64,000 nt of DNA, from assembly GCA_026874595.1 (NCBI GenBank), contig CM049309.1, forward strand, positions 48,282,079-48,346,078, read 5' to 3'. A program made the translations under genes and the position numbers. The notes under the pieces are model-generated. The model worked only from the letters and a program-made list of their open reading frames with translations, searched no databases and had not been told where the DNA came from. This DNA is from Sipunculus nudus (Eukaryota; Annelida; Sipuncula; Golfingiida; Sipunculidae). Shown here piece after piece: positions 23,288 through 36,482 of this stretch. Positions within the stretch are counted from its first letter, which is position 1, and every line of letters starts with the position of its first letter.

Positions 23288-24583
23288 ATGCTCTGCACGA
23301 CGTTTGCCATGACAAGAGTGTTCCTACGTCAACTGTGTATCTTTTCATATGTTTGGTTTTCTTTCAAAACAGGTGGGTTAGTTATTCAAAAGATTCTGTG
23401 TTTTTTCACATTCTACCGTAAATTTCAATTTATGAGAGAGTTTAAAAGGTAAAAGGCCTATTTAAAAATACCGAGTAACTTGTTGCCCGCATTACTGTTG
23501 TTTCGTTACTGACTAGAAAGCACCATTTCAAATTCCGATTTATCTCTTTATGCAGCTTTTGCTTCAAGGAACATGGCGGTTGCTGGGCCCAGTTTATTAA
23601 ATCGTGAATATCTAGACCTATTTCCCTATCAGATCATCATCCCTCATCCAAACAGACCAATACATCTGGGGAAAGATGATAAAATTGGACAGTTCAGATT
23701 CTTTGCAAAGAAAAAAGGGAAGTTAAGTCTACAGATTTGGAGAAGAGAGCAGGTTAATGACTACCGTGTTGTTGCAACCTCGCGTAAATACAGTGCAACA
23801 TTTGTAGGTATCCATAAGGTGACACTGTCCTCTGAAACAACAATCCGCGATGGTGATGTCATCGGCTTTTATACCTATGGTACCGGTATCATACCTTATG
23901 ATATAACTGAATGCGCAGGCAAGCACACATTGTACCTATATATGCAGAATACGAAGAAATTAGTTAAAGACAAGACTTTTTCTTTTCATGAGGCATTAAA
24001 GACTCCATGTAGAAATTATTCCGTTCACTTGACCATGGAAATCCCGGGTGAAGATGAAGGTAAGTGTAATTAATCAGCGCTAAATAAACTGATCATTCTG
24101 CACTTAACATTAAAAAGCTGCTTTCAAAATAATTATTGATATAATCATTAAAACTTACGCACATCACCTTATTAGGCGAGAATTGCATGTATGGCGTGCT
24201 CTGAAGAAACATTATCTAAAGAACCTACATGTTTTGGTCTACAGTGCAGTTACCGGTTTGAAATAGAAGTATGTTAATATACTGCAGGACGCTTTCAATA
24301 TTACGGACCGCCGTTCAGAGAAATGCGATGGATCCGCGTATCCAAAGGCCGAGTTGTAAAAGGGATTGATCATTCGCCGGTCCACGCCCGGAGTAGCATG
24401 GTCTGTGCTGCAACATGCATGACTCAAGCCGGTTGCAGAAGCTTTACGTTTTCTGGCAATAGTGGCACCTGTTGGCTAGATAAAGAAAAACAAGACAACC
24501 CCGATGGAAACCAAATTGAGAAAAGAGCAGATGATTATATTCTAGAAAGTAAAAAAAAAGGTACTTTAAGATATGAGAAGTGA
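23288..24583 (+). CDS. Secreted beta-domain + PAN protein, copy 2 (intact)
   Basis: The three exons are 23288-23372, 23556-24059 and 24288-24583, with GT-AG phase-1 introns of 183 and 228 bp, giving 294 aa. Residues 1-29 are an N-terminal extension plus hydrophobic signal core ending CIFSYVWFSFKTG; a second Met at residue 8 could also serve as start. Residues about 35-195 form the unnamed domain, rich in alternating beta-like strands: IIPHPNRPIHLG, QFRFFAKKKGKLSLQIWR, FVGIHKV, RDGDVIGFYTYG, IIPYDITECAG, then TPCRNYSVHL. Its two cysteines could pair. Residues about 210-285 match a PAN/Apple core with four cysteines (MVC, ATC, AGC, TCW), opening EMRWIRVSKG and closing DDYIL. Function is not known. 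A secreted carbohydrate- or protein-binding role is inferred from the PAN module. This is the best reference copy of the array. Confidence 0.82.
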
Positions 24584-24697
24584 GATATATGGCTATATTA
24601 ATGAATTTTGCACTTCATCTATTTATAATCATTTTATATTGTAGAAATATAATTTATTTCTTAAATTAATTTATTTGGATCATATAGAATATACAAA

Positions 24698-24750
24698 TAA
24701 TGATAATGATGATGATGATGATAATAATAATAATAATAATAATAATAAAA
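24698..24750. repeat. (ATG/ATA)n trinucleotide microsatellite
   Basis: AATGATAATGATGATGATG passes into (ATA)n over about 50 bp, about 115 bp downstream of the copy 2 stop, perhaps within its 3' UTR. Confidence 0.85.
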
Positions 24751-25299
24751 TGAATATATAGGTTTTTGCAGAACAAATATAATATGAGTCATATGAATAT
24801 AGTCATGGAATTTTTTCTCAAAATGCAACGAAATGTTTATGTTTGGTCGGACGTGCCGTTTTCGTCCCAATTGTAATGATTCTGTATTTTTGCTTTGTTA
24901 TTAACAAGTATACGCGCAGTATAGAATTTGCTGCATTTCACGATTTTTATGACTGTATCCTTTCAATTGTGTGCCATAAGTGGATATGATGAAAGTGAAG
25001 TGGTATTCTGTATTTGTAGTAATATTAAACAGGATATCGTGTTTAGCTTCATATCACAATGTTATAGATAGATCAAATATTTTGAATTGTTTGTATAATC
25101 TTCTGTAGATAAATTTTGTGATATCTAAAATATTTTAGGCACAGCACTTCAGCTATGCGGATATTTTTTTATATTATTTTAACAGAAACTAACTTCGTCA
25201 ACATAGAAAAGTGTTTATTCATACAGTAGGCAGCAAAATGCTCCTAATCCAGGGAAAACATGTTGTTTCCATTGCCATTGCCTGCCGTCATCGTCAGTC

Positions 25300-26110
25300 G
25301 TCGTAGTCGTTTGAAGGATATTTTTTAGCGCGATAACTTTTATTCCCCCCTCCCCCCTGAAATTTGAAGCACAAATTGTTTCCTTCAAAATCTGGGAAAA
25401 GTTTGAAATCTGGTCATATGGAGCTCCGAGGTCAAATCCGCAAAAATGTAAACTTGTTTTGAACCCCATAACTTTTGAAATATTGCACATTTCCCCTTTC
25501 ATTTGTTTTTGTCTTTGGATGAGTTCAGCATCTCAATTTTATGAACCCAATTAATTCTGGAGTATTGTATATTTTGTCCTCAAATTTGACAAACGACTTG
25601 TTTCAACCAAGTGATTGTTTGAACATTTTGATCATTTCAGTTTGAACACTGGTGACCTTATAAGGGGCTTCAAGTTTATATATTTCAGCATCTCAAGGTT
25701 TTCTTTTGTGAATGCGATTGTGAAGTACTGCATATTTCCCCCTCAAATTGTTCCAATCAAGTCAATGGACGAGTTCGGGAAATGGTGATCTTGGCCATGA
25801 ACTTCAATGAACCCCATAATTTATGACTTATTGCATATTTTGCCCTCAGGTTTTATAGGTTTGTTTCAACTGAGTTCCTTGAAGAGTTCAAGTAATGGTG
25901 AGTTTGATCTTCAAAGGGCTAATCTGCTTAATTCTCGAATTATTATGCCCCTATAACTTAGGTTAAGTATTTTATATTTCACATACAAGTTCTTTGTATC
26001 CCATTCTCAGAGAAATTTGAAAACAGGTGATATTGACTTTCTTCTTCAAGGTCAATCTACTGATTTATGTTTTCCGAAACACCACAGAAACTTTTGAAAT
26101 AGAGCATTAT
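25300..26110. repeat. Degenerate tandem repeat, CCCCATAACTTTTGAAATATTGCA type
   Basis: Four to six poorly conserved monomers share CCCCATAA(C/T)TTTTGA, TATTGCATATTT(C/T)CCCCTC, GTTTCAACCAAGT and GAGTTC(A/G)(A/G)(C/G)(A/T)AATGGTGA. The clearest blocks are near 25464, 25728, 25811 and 26078. No coding sequence. Confidence 0.5.
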
Positions 26111-26452
26111 TTTCACATTTTCGGATGGCTCTGGGGAGACGGATCTGTTTTTGCGTCCGTAAAAAATCTTTTTTAGTTGTTTGTATATACTTAATGTTTA
26201 CATGCATAAGTTGCACATTTCCTTGTGCTATTACTTTCTGAAAACTGTCCAGGAAGGACATACGATTATCATATAACATTGTTCCTTCGTAACTACAAGA
26301 TTTGTTTGTTTTGTATTGGTGTAACGATCAAATATGTAAAAGACATATAATACTCTCGAGAAGGTTACCGCCACGGTACTTCTGTGTAAAAGCACTGTGA
26401 TATCATTGTAGATATTGTGCAGTTGGTTAACAGTTAACATCCACACAAAATG

Positions 26453-26456
<4 letters not shown>

Positions 26457-26495
<39 letters not shown>
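26457..26495. repeat. (TA)n microsatellite
   Basis: A TA run of about 39 bp. Confidence 0.95.
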
Positions 26496-26498
<3 letters not shown>

Positions 26499-26499
26499 C

Positions 26500-27440
26500 A
26501 CTTTTCCGTTTACGGTATGATTGTCCGTAATGATGAAATTATGCAATAGTATCCATAGCCTATACATAATATATGTTTTCAAAATCCTATTACTGCAACT
26601 ATTCTAAGTGATAATATGGGATTGTAAGGGTAGAACGTCGCACAGTGAATAAAGAATATATATTGCATAATATATTGTATAATTTGTATTGTATAAAATA
26701 TCTGAGTAAAATATGTAAATATTAGAAGACAGTGAGAATGTTTCTAGGTATATTGCTTGTTATATACACACAATGACTGTAGATACCTTAAGATCTAAAC
26801 ACGAAAAACAATTTTTACTGTCTATTTAGGCTATTTCTTAAGTACATAACACCACTTGAGTGATATTTCACCAATAACAAACATTTTATCTCTCAAAATC
26901 TTTTATTTTCAACAACCTACTCATGGAGAAGATTACAGTCCAAAGAGAGAAACACATGTATTGGACACATAAGTATTTTGCAGTCAGTTCACAGTCATTG
27001 TCCTAATAAGCAATATATTACTTGCTTATTAGTAATGATACTTGGTAATTACCACACCAGCAGTTGATTTAAAAAAAAGAGAAAAGGGAGAAAAAAAAAA
27101 TAAACCTTTGTATATTACACCCAATGGGTGAAAGGAAATAACGATGGGTTATTGTCTCTGGTGCAATAAGAGAGAGATAACAGAGAATATTGCTAGACTT
27201 TCATGAACAATTTACATATGCCTAGACTATGTCTTACATAATTCTTTTCAATGGCAAGTTTTGACCTGATTAGCACCTTTAATTAATACTCAGTGTAATT
27301 TATGATTAATATAAATATAAATTGTATCCACCTCACAGAGACATTACCTTCTTTTCCGAGTGATAGCACTGGTTTTTTTTTTCTTTTTTTCATAACAAAA
27401 ATACATTATTAAATGGCAACAATGCAGCAGTGAAGAGATT
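26500..27440. other. Non-coding interval
   Basis: AT-rich unique-looking DNA with poly-A patches (27068-27105) and no exon I can support. Confidence 0.35.
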
Positions 27441-28640
27441 AACAAAGACTATCTTAGGTACGGCAATGTTGACCTCCAGTCTCAGATTTGTGTAACATCA
27501 GACTGTAGATATGGAAACCAATGGTCTCGAGGTTAAATCATTTACAACCGCTTTTGCCTGGAGTTCACTCATGCATTTGCCCTCTGTTTATTTTAGTGAT
27601 TGGTTCAGTATATTGGAGCATGTCCATAGATCTTGGTTACCTTCATCTAATACTTAAGATTGGAGAATCCACCAGGAATTGTACTTGTGTGACATCCACC
27701 TATGCATTTGCTATGGGTGTAAACCACTCATAATTCTGGAATGATTGAATGTATTAGTTTTAAGGGTGGTACAATCATCAGTCTCGGAAAGTTTTCTGAT
27801 AGACCAGACAGGTGATGCTGCCAACCTTCCTATTCACGTAGAAGACATAGATGCTCTTTATTATTTAGCCATAATGGTTTGAAATTACCAATGTCTAAAT
27901 GTCTATTGATCTTGGATAACACTACCTTATACTTAAGACTATCCCCCCGTATGCGTAGAAAACATTGATGCAATTTTCTTGTAAATGGTCTGTCACATTA
28001 GATTGAAATAATGCTCATCACACAGATCTTAGATACCTACTCCCACTCGACTGGTGAGGTCTTCTGCAATGGTTAATGAACAGTCTCCATCTGCTGGCTT
28101 GCTCTGGGTGAATATCGCTCATATTTTAAGAGCTTATGACTGTATCAACCGGAAATTTCGTATATTTATGAGTCTTGGATAGCTTTGTTATGGACCAGAT
28201 ATATGGCACCATTTTGTTCTTGTAGAACTCACTGATGCGTTATTATTTAGCAGTAGTTTGGTGTCTCTGTGTGAACTGTTGCTTGTTCATTGTTCTTGAG
28301 TCCTTAATTAAGAGATTAAGGGCAACATCATAGAAAACACTCATGTATTTATTCCAGGACTGCTTTAATATATCAGCCCGAAATTTCACATTTCCAAATA
28401 TTTTAGAAACCTCCAACTTATATACAAGCCACAGTGCACTACCTACAATCGTTTTCAAACAGTATAGGTCCATTATCGAACAAACAGGTGGCACCATCCA
28501 TCTTGTAGTTTTTGTAGAAATAGTCTCCTCAGGAATGGTCTGGTGTATTCAGCTGAAATTCTGAATGTCCATAGGTCGAGAAATGGGTTATCATGTATAC
28601 AAGGTTGTTTTGACCACCCACAGCTAATATCATTTTGTAT
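27440..28640. repeat. Satellite family A, oldest array
   Basis: The same phrases as the 14-kb array, but strongly diverged: CTCATAATTCTGGAATGATTG, CATATTTTAAGAGCTTATGAC, ATTCCAGGACTGCTTTAATATATC, CTTGGATAGCTTTGTTATGG and CAGGTGGCACCATCC (near 28485). Monomers of about 110-190 bp. The GGTGGCGCCACCT core is degraded in most. Confidence 0.55.
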
Positions 28641-29211
28641 TTATTTGTAGATCCTTTATGTATTTATTTATTTTTGTGTGTGTAAAAACTACACATATAT
28701 GAAGAATTTAATTGGCATCTCTGATGCCGCCACTAAAGAGCCATGTCTTATCAGGAACATTCAAGCCTATTTCGACCATGCCTCTTTGATTTAGCAGATG
28801 CCTGCATTCATTTGTGGACTACCCATTAGCAGATGCCTGAAGTGGATTGTGGATTGCCCATTCTCTTTCTTCTACTTAATGTTGATCAGAATTATGCTGC
28901 ACTTCTCCCAAAATTTCTTAGCTTTCACCTTTAACATAGCCCGCACATTCTTCCCAATATGATACCATATAAACCACTGCCACTACTCACTCATTATTGC
29001 AGTTGAAAGGCGAACGGGACTTTAGATTTTAGATAACTGGTAAGCTTATTATCTCATGTTTATGTAATTTTTTATATTATTTAAGGTATTTATGTATTTC
29101 TACATGTCTACTGTATATGTTGTATATATTGTAGGTACATTATAACAGATGCAGGAATATTCATATATATTAGCATTTCTGCCAATTCAGAAAAACTAAT
29201 CAATATAACCA

Positions 29212-32200
29212 ATTATGACCAATATTTGTCAGATAACATCACTTAATGCTAGAGGTCTAGCAAGTTACCCAAAAAGGAGAGAAGTTTTTCATTGGTTGAA
29301 TAGAAAGAAAAGTTCTGTCATATTTTTACAAGAGACTCACAGTACAATAGATTGCGAAAATAGGTGGAAAACAGAATGGGGTAATGAGATATATTTTAGC
29401 CATGGCACTAGCATAGCAAAAGGGGTTTGCACACAAATTAAAAACAGATCATGAATTCAGGTTAAAGAGGTAATTAATGATAATTTTGGAAGATATTTAA
29501 TTATTAATATAACAATATGTGAACACGACCTAACCTTAGTAAACATCTATACACCTTATAAGGATGATCCTAGGTTCTTAAGCAACTCTGTAAATCACTA
29601 TGCTACAGGAAGTTTAATAATAGGAGGAGACTTCAATTTAACATTAAATCCAGCATTAGATAAAAAAGGAGGAAATTCTAACAGTCATAATAAATCTAGA
29701 CAAGTAATAAATCACTGGATAGAATTAGAACAACTGTCGGACATTTGGAGACTACAACACCCTAATAGTTTGGAATATACCTGGCATAGATATCTACCTG
29801 ATCCAGTGTTTTGCAGATTAGATTATTTTCTAATTAACGATAGCCTAATTAATAGTATAAGTCAGTCAGAAATTAAAGCAGGATATAAAAGCGACCATAC
29901 ATTAATTACTATCAGTATAATAAAAACAGAACATAAACATGGACCAGGCTTTTGGAAATTAAACTGTTCACTGTTAAACGAAGAAAGTTACATAACCACA
30001 GTAAAAGAATGTATAAAAGCAACAGTCCTTAATAATAAAGAAACAAACCCAATATTATTATGGGACACCATAAAATGCCAAATAAGAGCAGAAACCATAG
30101 CTTATGCAGTATATAGGAAAAAACTGAAAACACAAAAAAAAAACTTTTAGAAAAAAGAATTCATGACCTACAAAATATATTTAATACAACAGGTGATATT
30201 AAAGACCGAGAAAGCTGGGAGGAAGCAGTTAACAAACACAGACAACTTATTGAAGAAAAAACCAGAGGTGCAATAGTGAGATGTAGAACCAAATGGTGCT
30301 CAGAGGGAGATAAACCGACTAAATACTTTCTCAATTTGGAGAAAAGAATTTACGATAAAAAATCTATACTAAAACTTAAAGATCAACATTGGAAAATAAT
30401 TTCAGAACACAAAGATATTTTAAAAGAAGAATTACAATTTTATAAAAATTTATATACAGCCAGAGATGATCTCAAATGCCCAAATAGAAATTGTCTTTCA
30501 ACAGAACATCTTAAAATTCTTGATGAAGATGAAAAGGAATTATGTGAGGAAGAATTTAAAGAGGAGGAATTAAAATCTACAATTGAATCAATGTCTCTTA
30601 ATAAATCGCCAGGTCCTGACGGATTCCCAGTTGAGTTCTATAAACATTTTGGGGGGATTTAAAAGAATATTTTATAAGTGCTATAAACTATTCCTTCAAT
30701 ACGGATCGCCTTCCAATAACTATGCGTCAAGGAGTTATATGCCTCATTCCCAAGAAAGAAAAAGACCATTTATATTTGAAGAACTGGCGCCCCCTTTCAC
30801 TTCTAAATACAGACTACAAGATAATAGCAAAAACATTAGCAAATAAACTTAAACTAGTTTTACCCTCTTTAATACACTCGATATTCACAGTTGTGTATTA
30901 AATAGAGGCTGGGCTACAAAATTCTTTCCAGTAACTAGGGGTGTAAGGCAGGGCTGCCCTCTTTCTCCTTATCTATTTATTCTGGTAGCAGAAACTTTAG
31001 CAACCAAAATAAGGAACAAAAGTAACATAAATGGAGTAATAATAGATCAGAAAGAACACAAAATTATACAATATGCTGATGATACAGTTTTAACATTAAC
31101 AGGGGGCCTCTGTCAGTGCAAGAAACCTTAATAGTATTCTCAGATTTTGAAAAAAATATCGGGACTCAAAGTAAATATAGAAAAAAAAACAATAATAATG
31201 CCAATAACTGCAAACACACATAATAACGATACATTAAAATCTCTAGGTTTACAATGGTGCACCAATCCTGTAAAAATCTTAGGAATCTCCATTTATCCGG
31301 AATGGAAAAAAATGATAGAGATCAACTATAAAGAAATCCTGAGTAAGATTAAAGTTATTATTAATACCTGGAGTAACAGAATAATGTCTCTTGCAGGCAG
31401 AATAACTATTGTAAAAACCTGCATAATTTCACAGCTAACTTATTTATTCTTAGTACTACCAACTCCACCAAATAATTATATCAAAGAAATTGAAAAATTA
31501 ATATTTAAATTTATTTTGAACAACCAACCAGATAAAGTCAAAAGATCTACAATGATTGCACCAAAAGATAAAGGAGGGCTGAATATGATTCATCTTCCAT
31601 CTAAGATACAATCTTTAAAAAATTCATGGGTTAAACGGTTCCTCATTGGACCTGGGTTCATACATTTTTAAATTCAATTTAAAAGAACATGATATACACA
31701 ATTTCAGTCACTCATGTGACCTGTTCTGGAAAGATGTGTTACATAATTGGTGCAAATACAGTTTTAATAAGACCGTCAAAACACATGAAATTCAATTACA
31801 AACCTTATGGTATAATTCTCATATAAAGGTTAAAGGTACAGTAGTTTTTTATAAGAAATTATATATGGCAGGCGTAAAAACGCTTTCTGACATAACTAAA
31901 AAATCAGGAAACCATTTATCATTTTTGCCATATAAAGAATTCACTAACAAATACAAGGTTAGTATAAATTTTATAAAATATGTAGGTTTAGTGGATGCAA
32001 TTCCAACCTGTTGGAAAAGAGAGTTAAAGTATAATCCTTGTTTAGAAGTAAAAGAATATAGGTGGAACAAAATAATAAATATGAAAAATACAACACAGTC
32101 TCTATACTTAAATATTATTAATTCTGTCTCATCGAAACCAGAAAAGCAAATAGAGAAATGGATTGGTGAACTAAGGCTACAAAATAAAGGAAAAAATATT

Positions 32201-32905
32201 TAAAGCATTCAAGAATATTGGCAAAATTACTGTCAGAGAAATTAAGAATTTTCCCATTTAAATTATTACATAGAATTTTACCACTCAATCCTCTTTTATA
32301 TAAAATGAAGAAAAGTGAAACTGAACTTTGTTTATTTTGTTAAAAAAAAAACAATAGGAAACTTACCTACATATATTTTATCACTGTGAAGTAACCAATA
32401 AATTGTTAATAGCTTTTGAAAATTGGTCAAAAGACCTGGAACAATCTTTAAACTTAGGCAATGAAACAGAAACAGTGTTAATATTAAACATCTCAGGTGA
32501 CAGCCTACTGGATACTTTATTACTATTATTAAAATATTATATATATACCTGCAAATGTAGAGAGAAATTATCAACATTCTCTGTGTATAAAAGTTATGTC
32601 ACACAGATTTATAAAATGGAAAAACAAATTGCGAGTAAAATAGGGTAAAATAGAAAAATATAAACAAAAGTGGAAGAACTTTCAAAACATATATATAGAA
32701 AACGAATAACGCAACAAAGATAAAAACCCATTTAACCCACATTTTGAATTAGAACAGCAGTTTTATCTCTGTTATGTACCTCTTTTATATGTATCCGTTT
32801 TGTATGTAAGACTTTCAAATTGTTTTTGTCTACATATCGTCTTTATGTACATTGTACTTTATTGTTTGTACTATTTGTTTGGAATAAAATATATATATAT
32901 ATATT
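29212..32905 (+). mobile_element. Tx1/L1-like LINE, ORF2 relic with frameshifts and deletions
   Basis: An endonuclease/reverse-transcriptase polyprotein in broken frames. APE endonuclease landmarks in order: SLNARGL and LQETH (29230-29340), GGDFNLTLNP (about 29623), RLDYFLIN (about 29815) and SDHTLI (about 29891). RT landmarks follow: NKSPGPDGFPVEFYKHF (30600-30650), WRPLSLLNTDYK (about 30786), GVRQGCPLSPYLF (about 30940) and YADDTVLTL (about 31074). The C-terminal region (31147-32200) has KRSTMIAPKDKGGLNMIHLP, typical of Tx1/L1 elements. The breaks include stops near 29452 and 30148, a frameshift near 30660 and missing RT sequence near 30880. ORF1 is absent, so the copy is 5' truncated. The 3' end runs into AT-rich sequence and (TA)n at 32888-32905. 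Dead. Confidence 0.85.
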
Positions 32906-33170
32906 GCTTTGCATGTAAAACCAAAAACCAAGACTGTCATTCTCCTCGCAGTCGTACCATTATGGAAGACGATACACAAACAGCTCATGGAACTAACCTT
33001 CAATAAAATATGATATAATAATGTTTATTTTAAACCATGAGTGTATATATTTTATTGTTATGTTTTAGGTTGTGGCTTATAATAAAATGTGAAACGTCTC
33101 ATTGTCATTACCATAAGCCAGTGAATGTACCCGAAGACATAATACATTGCTGTACAGAAACACCTTAAGG

Positions 33171-33254
33171 CCGGCATACACGTTGCGACCCGACTCAACA
33201 GGTCAAAAACTGTTTAGTTGAGTTGGGTCGGGTCGCGCCCAACGTGTATGCCGT
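33171..33254. mobile_element. 84-bp hairpin element, GGCATACACGTTG ends
   Basis: GGCATACACGTTGCGACCCG at the left is mirrored by GGTCGCGCCCAACGTGTATG at the right, with the inner arms GACTCAAC / GTTGAGTT, so nearly the whole 84 bp can fold on itself. GC content is far above the flanks. No clear target duplication was seen (TTAA lies at the left edge only). It is probably a foldback MITE. Confidence 0.5.
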
Positions 33255-33259
33255 GCTTT

Positions 33260-34130
33260 ACTTACACTTGCTTAATACATTCATTACATTTATCTTAATC
33301 GTCAAATATTTTTGTTTTGCCAAGAGAACGAAGTGATTTTTGGTCCGCCAGTAATATATCAGAGTTCATTTGGTTCAGAGTTTAACATCCCAAATGTAAA
33401 TTAAACATATGTATAAACTGCTTCCTTGTAAAAAGAGGCATAGCATAGTTTCAAATTTAGAAGTCAGTTGTTTCGGGATATACATTTAACTGACACCTGC
33501 GCATTAGCAATGAGAAATTAAATCCTATTTAGGTCACACCAATGTCTTCAATAAAATCACAGATGGTGCGTTGATCGGATTCTCCAGAAAACAAGCCTCT
33601 GTCTGCTTTATCAAACCTACATTATACTTGTTGAGACATAACCGCAAATGATTCTAACTAATGGTAGTGACTAATTCTTAGATGCTGGATATTCCTGTGA
33701 GGTGCCCTCTTTTCAGGTAATTAGCTCAGCTTACTGAAATCCTTCTGCGTTAAAGCGATCACTCTTTGCGAGTCGGTCGTCCCTTCACCAAGTTGTAAGC
33801 AGCTTACAACAGCTCTCCTACACGGTTCTTGTTTGGACATTCTTACCGGGTGGCAAGTCTGGCGCTTCTCCTTCAGATTTATAGCTCTGTTAACTGAACT
33901 TCATCTGAGTAATAGTGATCTCCCGTTGTCCATCACCTCTCTATTCAGCCGTGAGTCCATGCAGAAAAACTCCGCTTTTTATCTCGGCGTTAAATGCACC
34001 AATTCCATTTCCCCTGGTGTAACATGTGGATATTATCCACAAGCTCTTTAAATATCAAACTAGACGACCAGAGGTCGAGCGCTTGCCGAAGGTTGAAATG
34101 AAAGACAGACGGACAGACAGAACAAACTGT
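33260..34130. other. Non-coding interval
   Basis: No exon can be supported. A small perfect hairpin GTTGTAAGC-A-GCTTACAAC lies at about 33794-33812. The remainder is unique AT-rich DNA. Confidence 0.35.
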
Positions 34131-35100
34131 CAGTTTTCTATCAATGAGTGACTTTCTGAGCGATTGCTGATAAGTTGGGCCTGTTGAACGTCAATTATCA
34201 CAAAAGAACATGAAAGCAGAGACAGCTGACAACAGCTGACAAACAGACAGACATACTGACACATCTCAGATAACACACAATTAGATAACTATATAGAGAA
34301 GGTATTTAGAAACAAAATAAGTTATAGTTTATGCAGATAAGTTTCCAAGTATTGGAGATATGGCTAAAACTGATATGTTGGGAAGTTTCAACTGCAGCGC
34401 CCTCTAGCAGCCATATGCGGAAAATTAAAAATCGGTTAGCTGTGAGACATAAGATGTACCAGTTTCAAAAAGATTCCTCCAAACTGTGGAATGCTATATA
34501 TGAGACAACTGACAAACAGACAGACATACTGACAAAGTGACACAAGACTGAGACCAGATGACTTAACCAGGTCATGGAAAAGAAACAGGGAAGAAAATAA
34601 GCTATAGTTTCTGTTATTGAGGTTTACAATTTTGGAGATATGGCCAAAAAATGATATGTTTGGAAGTTCGAGTGCAGCGCCCTCTAGCGGCCATATGTTG
34701 AAAATGAAAAATCAGTTTTGAGATATGTGCAAGAAATAAGATGTTTCAGATTCAAAAGGATTCCTCCAAAACGGTGGCCTGTAGAAAGCTATATGTGAGA
34801 CGCAAGAAGCAGGCGAATTTGAGGACAACTGACAAACAGACAGACACACTGACAAAGTGACACGAGATTGAGACAAGATGAATTACTAAGATTATGGAGA
34901 AGACCCAGGGAAAGAAAATAAGCTATAGTTTCTGTAATTTTAGGTTTACAATTTTTGGCGTTATGGCCGAAAAATTATATGTTGGGGAGGTACGAGTACA
35001 GTGCCCCCAAGCGGCCGTATCCGGAAAATGAAAAATCTGTTTCGAGATATTAGTGTAAAAAATAAGATATATAAGTTTTAAAAATTTCTGCATACTTGTG
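34130..35100. repeat. ~300-bp tandem repeat with GCGCCCTCTAGCGG core
   Basis: Three monomers (starts near 34237, 34511 and 34828; spacing about 274 and 317 bp) share ACTGACAAACAGACAGACA, AAGCTATAGTTTCTGT, TTTGGAGATATGGCCAAAA, GCAGCGCCCTCTAGCGGCC, TTCGAGATAT and AAAAGGATTCCTCCAAA. The GC-rich core recurs near 34395, 34673 and, degraded, 34990. No coding sequence. Confidence 0.75.
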
Positions 35101-36482
35101 GACTCTAGGCTATCACTAAGCGATATCTTGAAAAATCTCGTTTGACGAGATATTGTACAAGATATTGCAAGACTCTAATATAATCAAATAACACTATTTG
35201 TATGCTACCTGATGCAAAAAACTTGACCTCTCTAACGTTAAAACTGACAAAGTTAGAAACAAAGGTCAATTGATTTTGAATTTCATAACTTTTCCCCTAA
35301 AATACGTCAGATACACACAAAATGGAAGGCCTTGGAATGACGATTTAAATGGTCAGTTATGGTATACTTGTGTTTGTTTGGGGGGGGGGTTAGGGGGGTT
35401 GGGTAAAAAATAAACCAAACGTATGTCACTGTAGACCTACATATTCCTTTTAAGAACTAATATAACGGTTCAAAGCAGGTTTGGTAAATAGCTTAGCTTT
35501 AACAGCTACTTAAATATTTATTAGATATTTAGATTAATTTATATCCTCATTATATCCATGATGTCCTCCCTCTTTCAGTATAGTTACATTGACACAAAGG
35601 CAAGTAGTCAGGAGAATATGTACCTTTTAATTATTTATTGAGGAGATGCGGAATTTGGAATTTGTGCTTGTCGCTCAGCTTTGGAAGTTTTTAATTAAAG
35701 TGTTTTTATCAGTCCATGGTAAACATTCTTATTCCTGTTTTATAAATATTTATTAAATTGAATATTGGTTTTGAAAAAAAAAATAAAGTGTAGAAACTGA
35801 AATAAAACTTATTCCTTGACATTTTCATTACAATTGCTTTACAAATTGTTCGGTCAGAGCATTTTAACTGATTAGAATACTGTACTTTGTACCATAATAA
35901 TAAAGCTTTTAAAGTAACAGTGTCCCACAATACGCTATTTAAAGCAAACGGTCTTCAGTGACAAAATGTTTTGTCAACCGAACATAACTGCGAATAAATT
36001 TAATTCAGTCTGTTTATTACATTAATGACAAAAGGACACAATGGCCCTTTTCAAAAGGGCGGATTAATTATTATCTACAAAACGGAAAAGTTGTCCTACA
36101 TTGTCTCACTCAATGATCAGTGTTTAAATCACAGGTATGGTCAGAATGACATAACTTACAGTTAGGAAAATGCACAATACTACTTCTCTTCAGGAATGAA
36201 GGTTCTCTTCCTGAACTGAGACCTCATGCATTGCTCTTGTTTAAACATATACAGTTCTTAAGAAACCAAAAAGTATCGAAACATCAACACGTCTAATGGT
36301 ATTCGTTGTATTTATATTTGTATTTATTTATAAAATTTATATAATCTTATTCTCCCTTAAGATAACGTTGGAAAAAAATTTAATCGAGCGAGGTTAAATA
36401 ACCTTGTCTTCATGTCCTCATTTACATTCATTTTTAGTCTGGAGATCCGAACGTGCCCCTGACGACGGTTACAGTTTGCAGC
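35100..36482. other. Non-coding interval upstream of copy 3
   Basis: AT-rich DNA with a G-rich run (35379-35397) and a short hairpin GGCCCTTTTCAAAAGGGC near 36044. No exon recognised. The regulatory region of copy 3 should lie at the right end. Confidence 0.35.
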
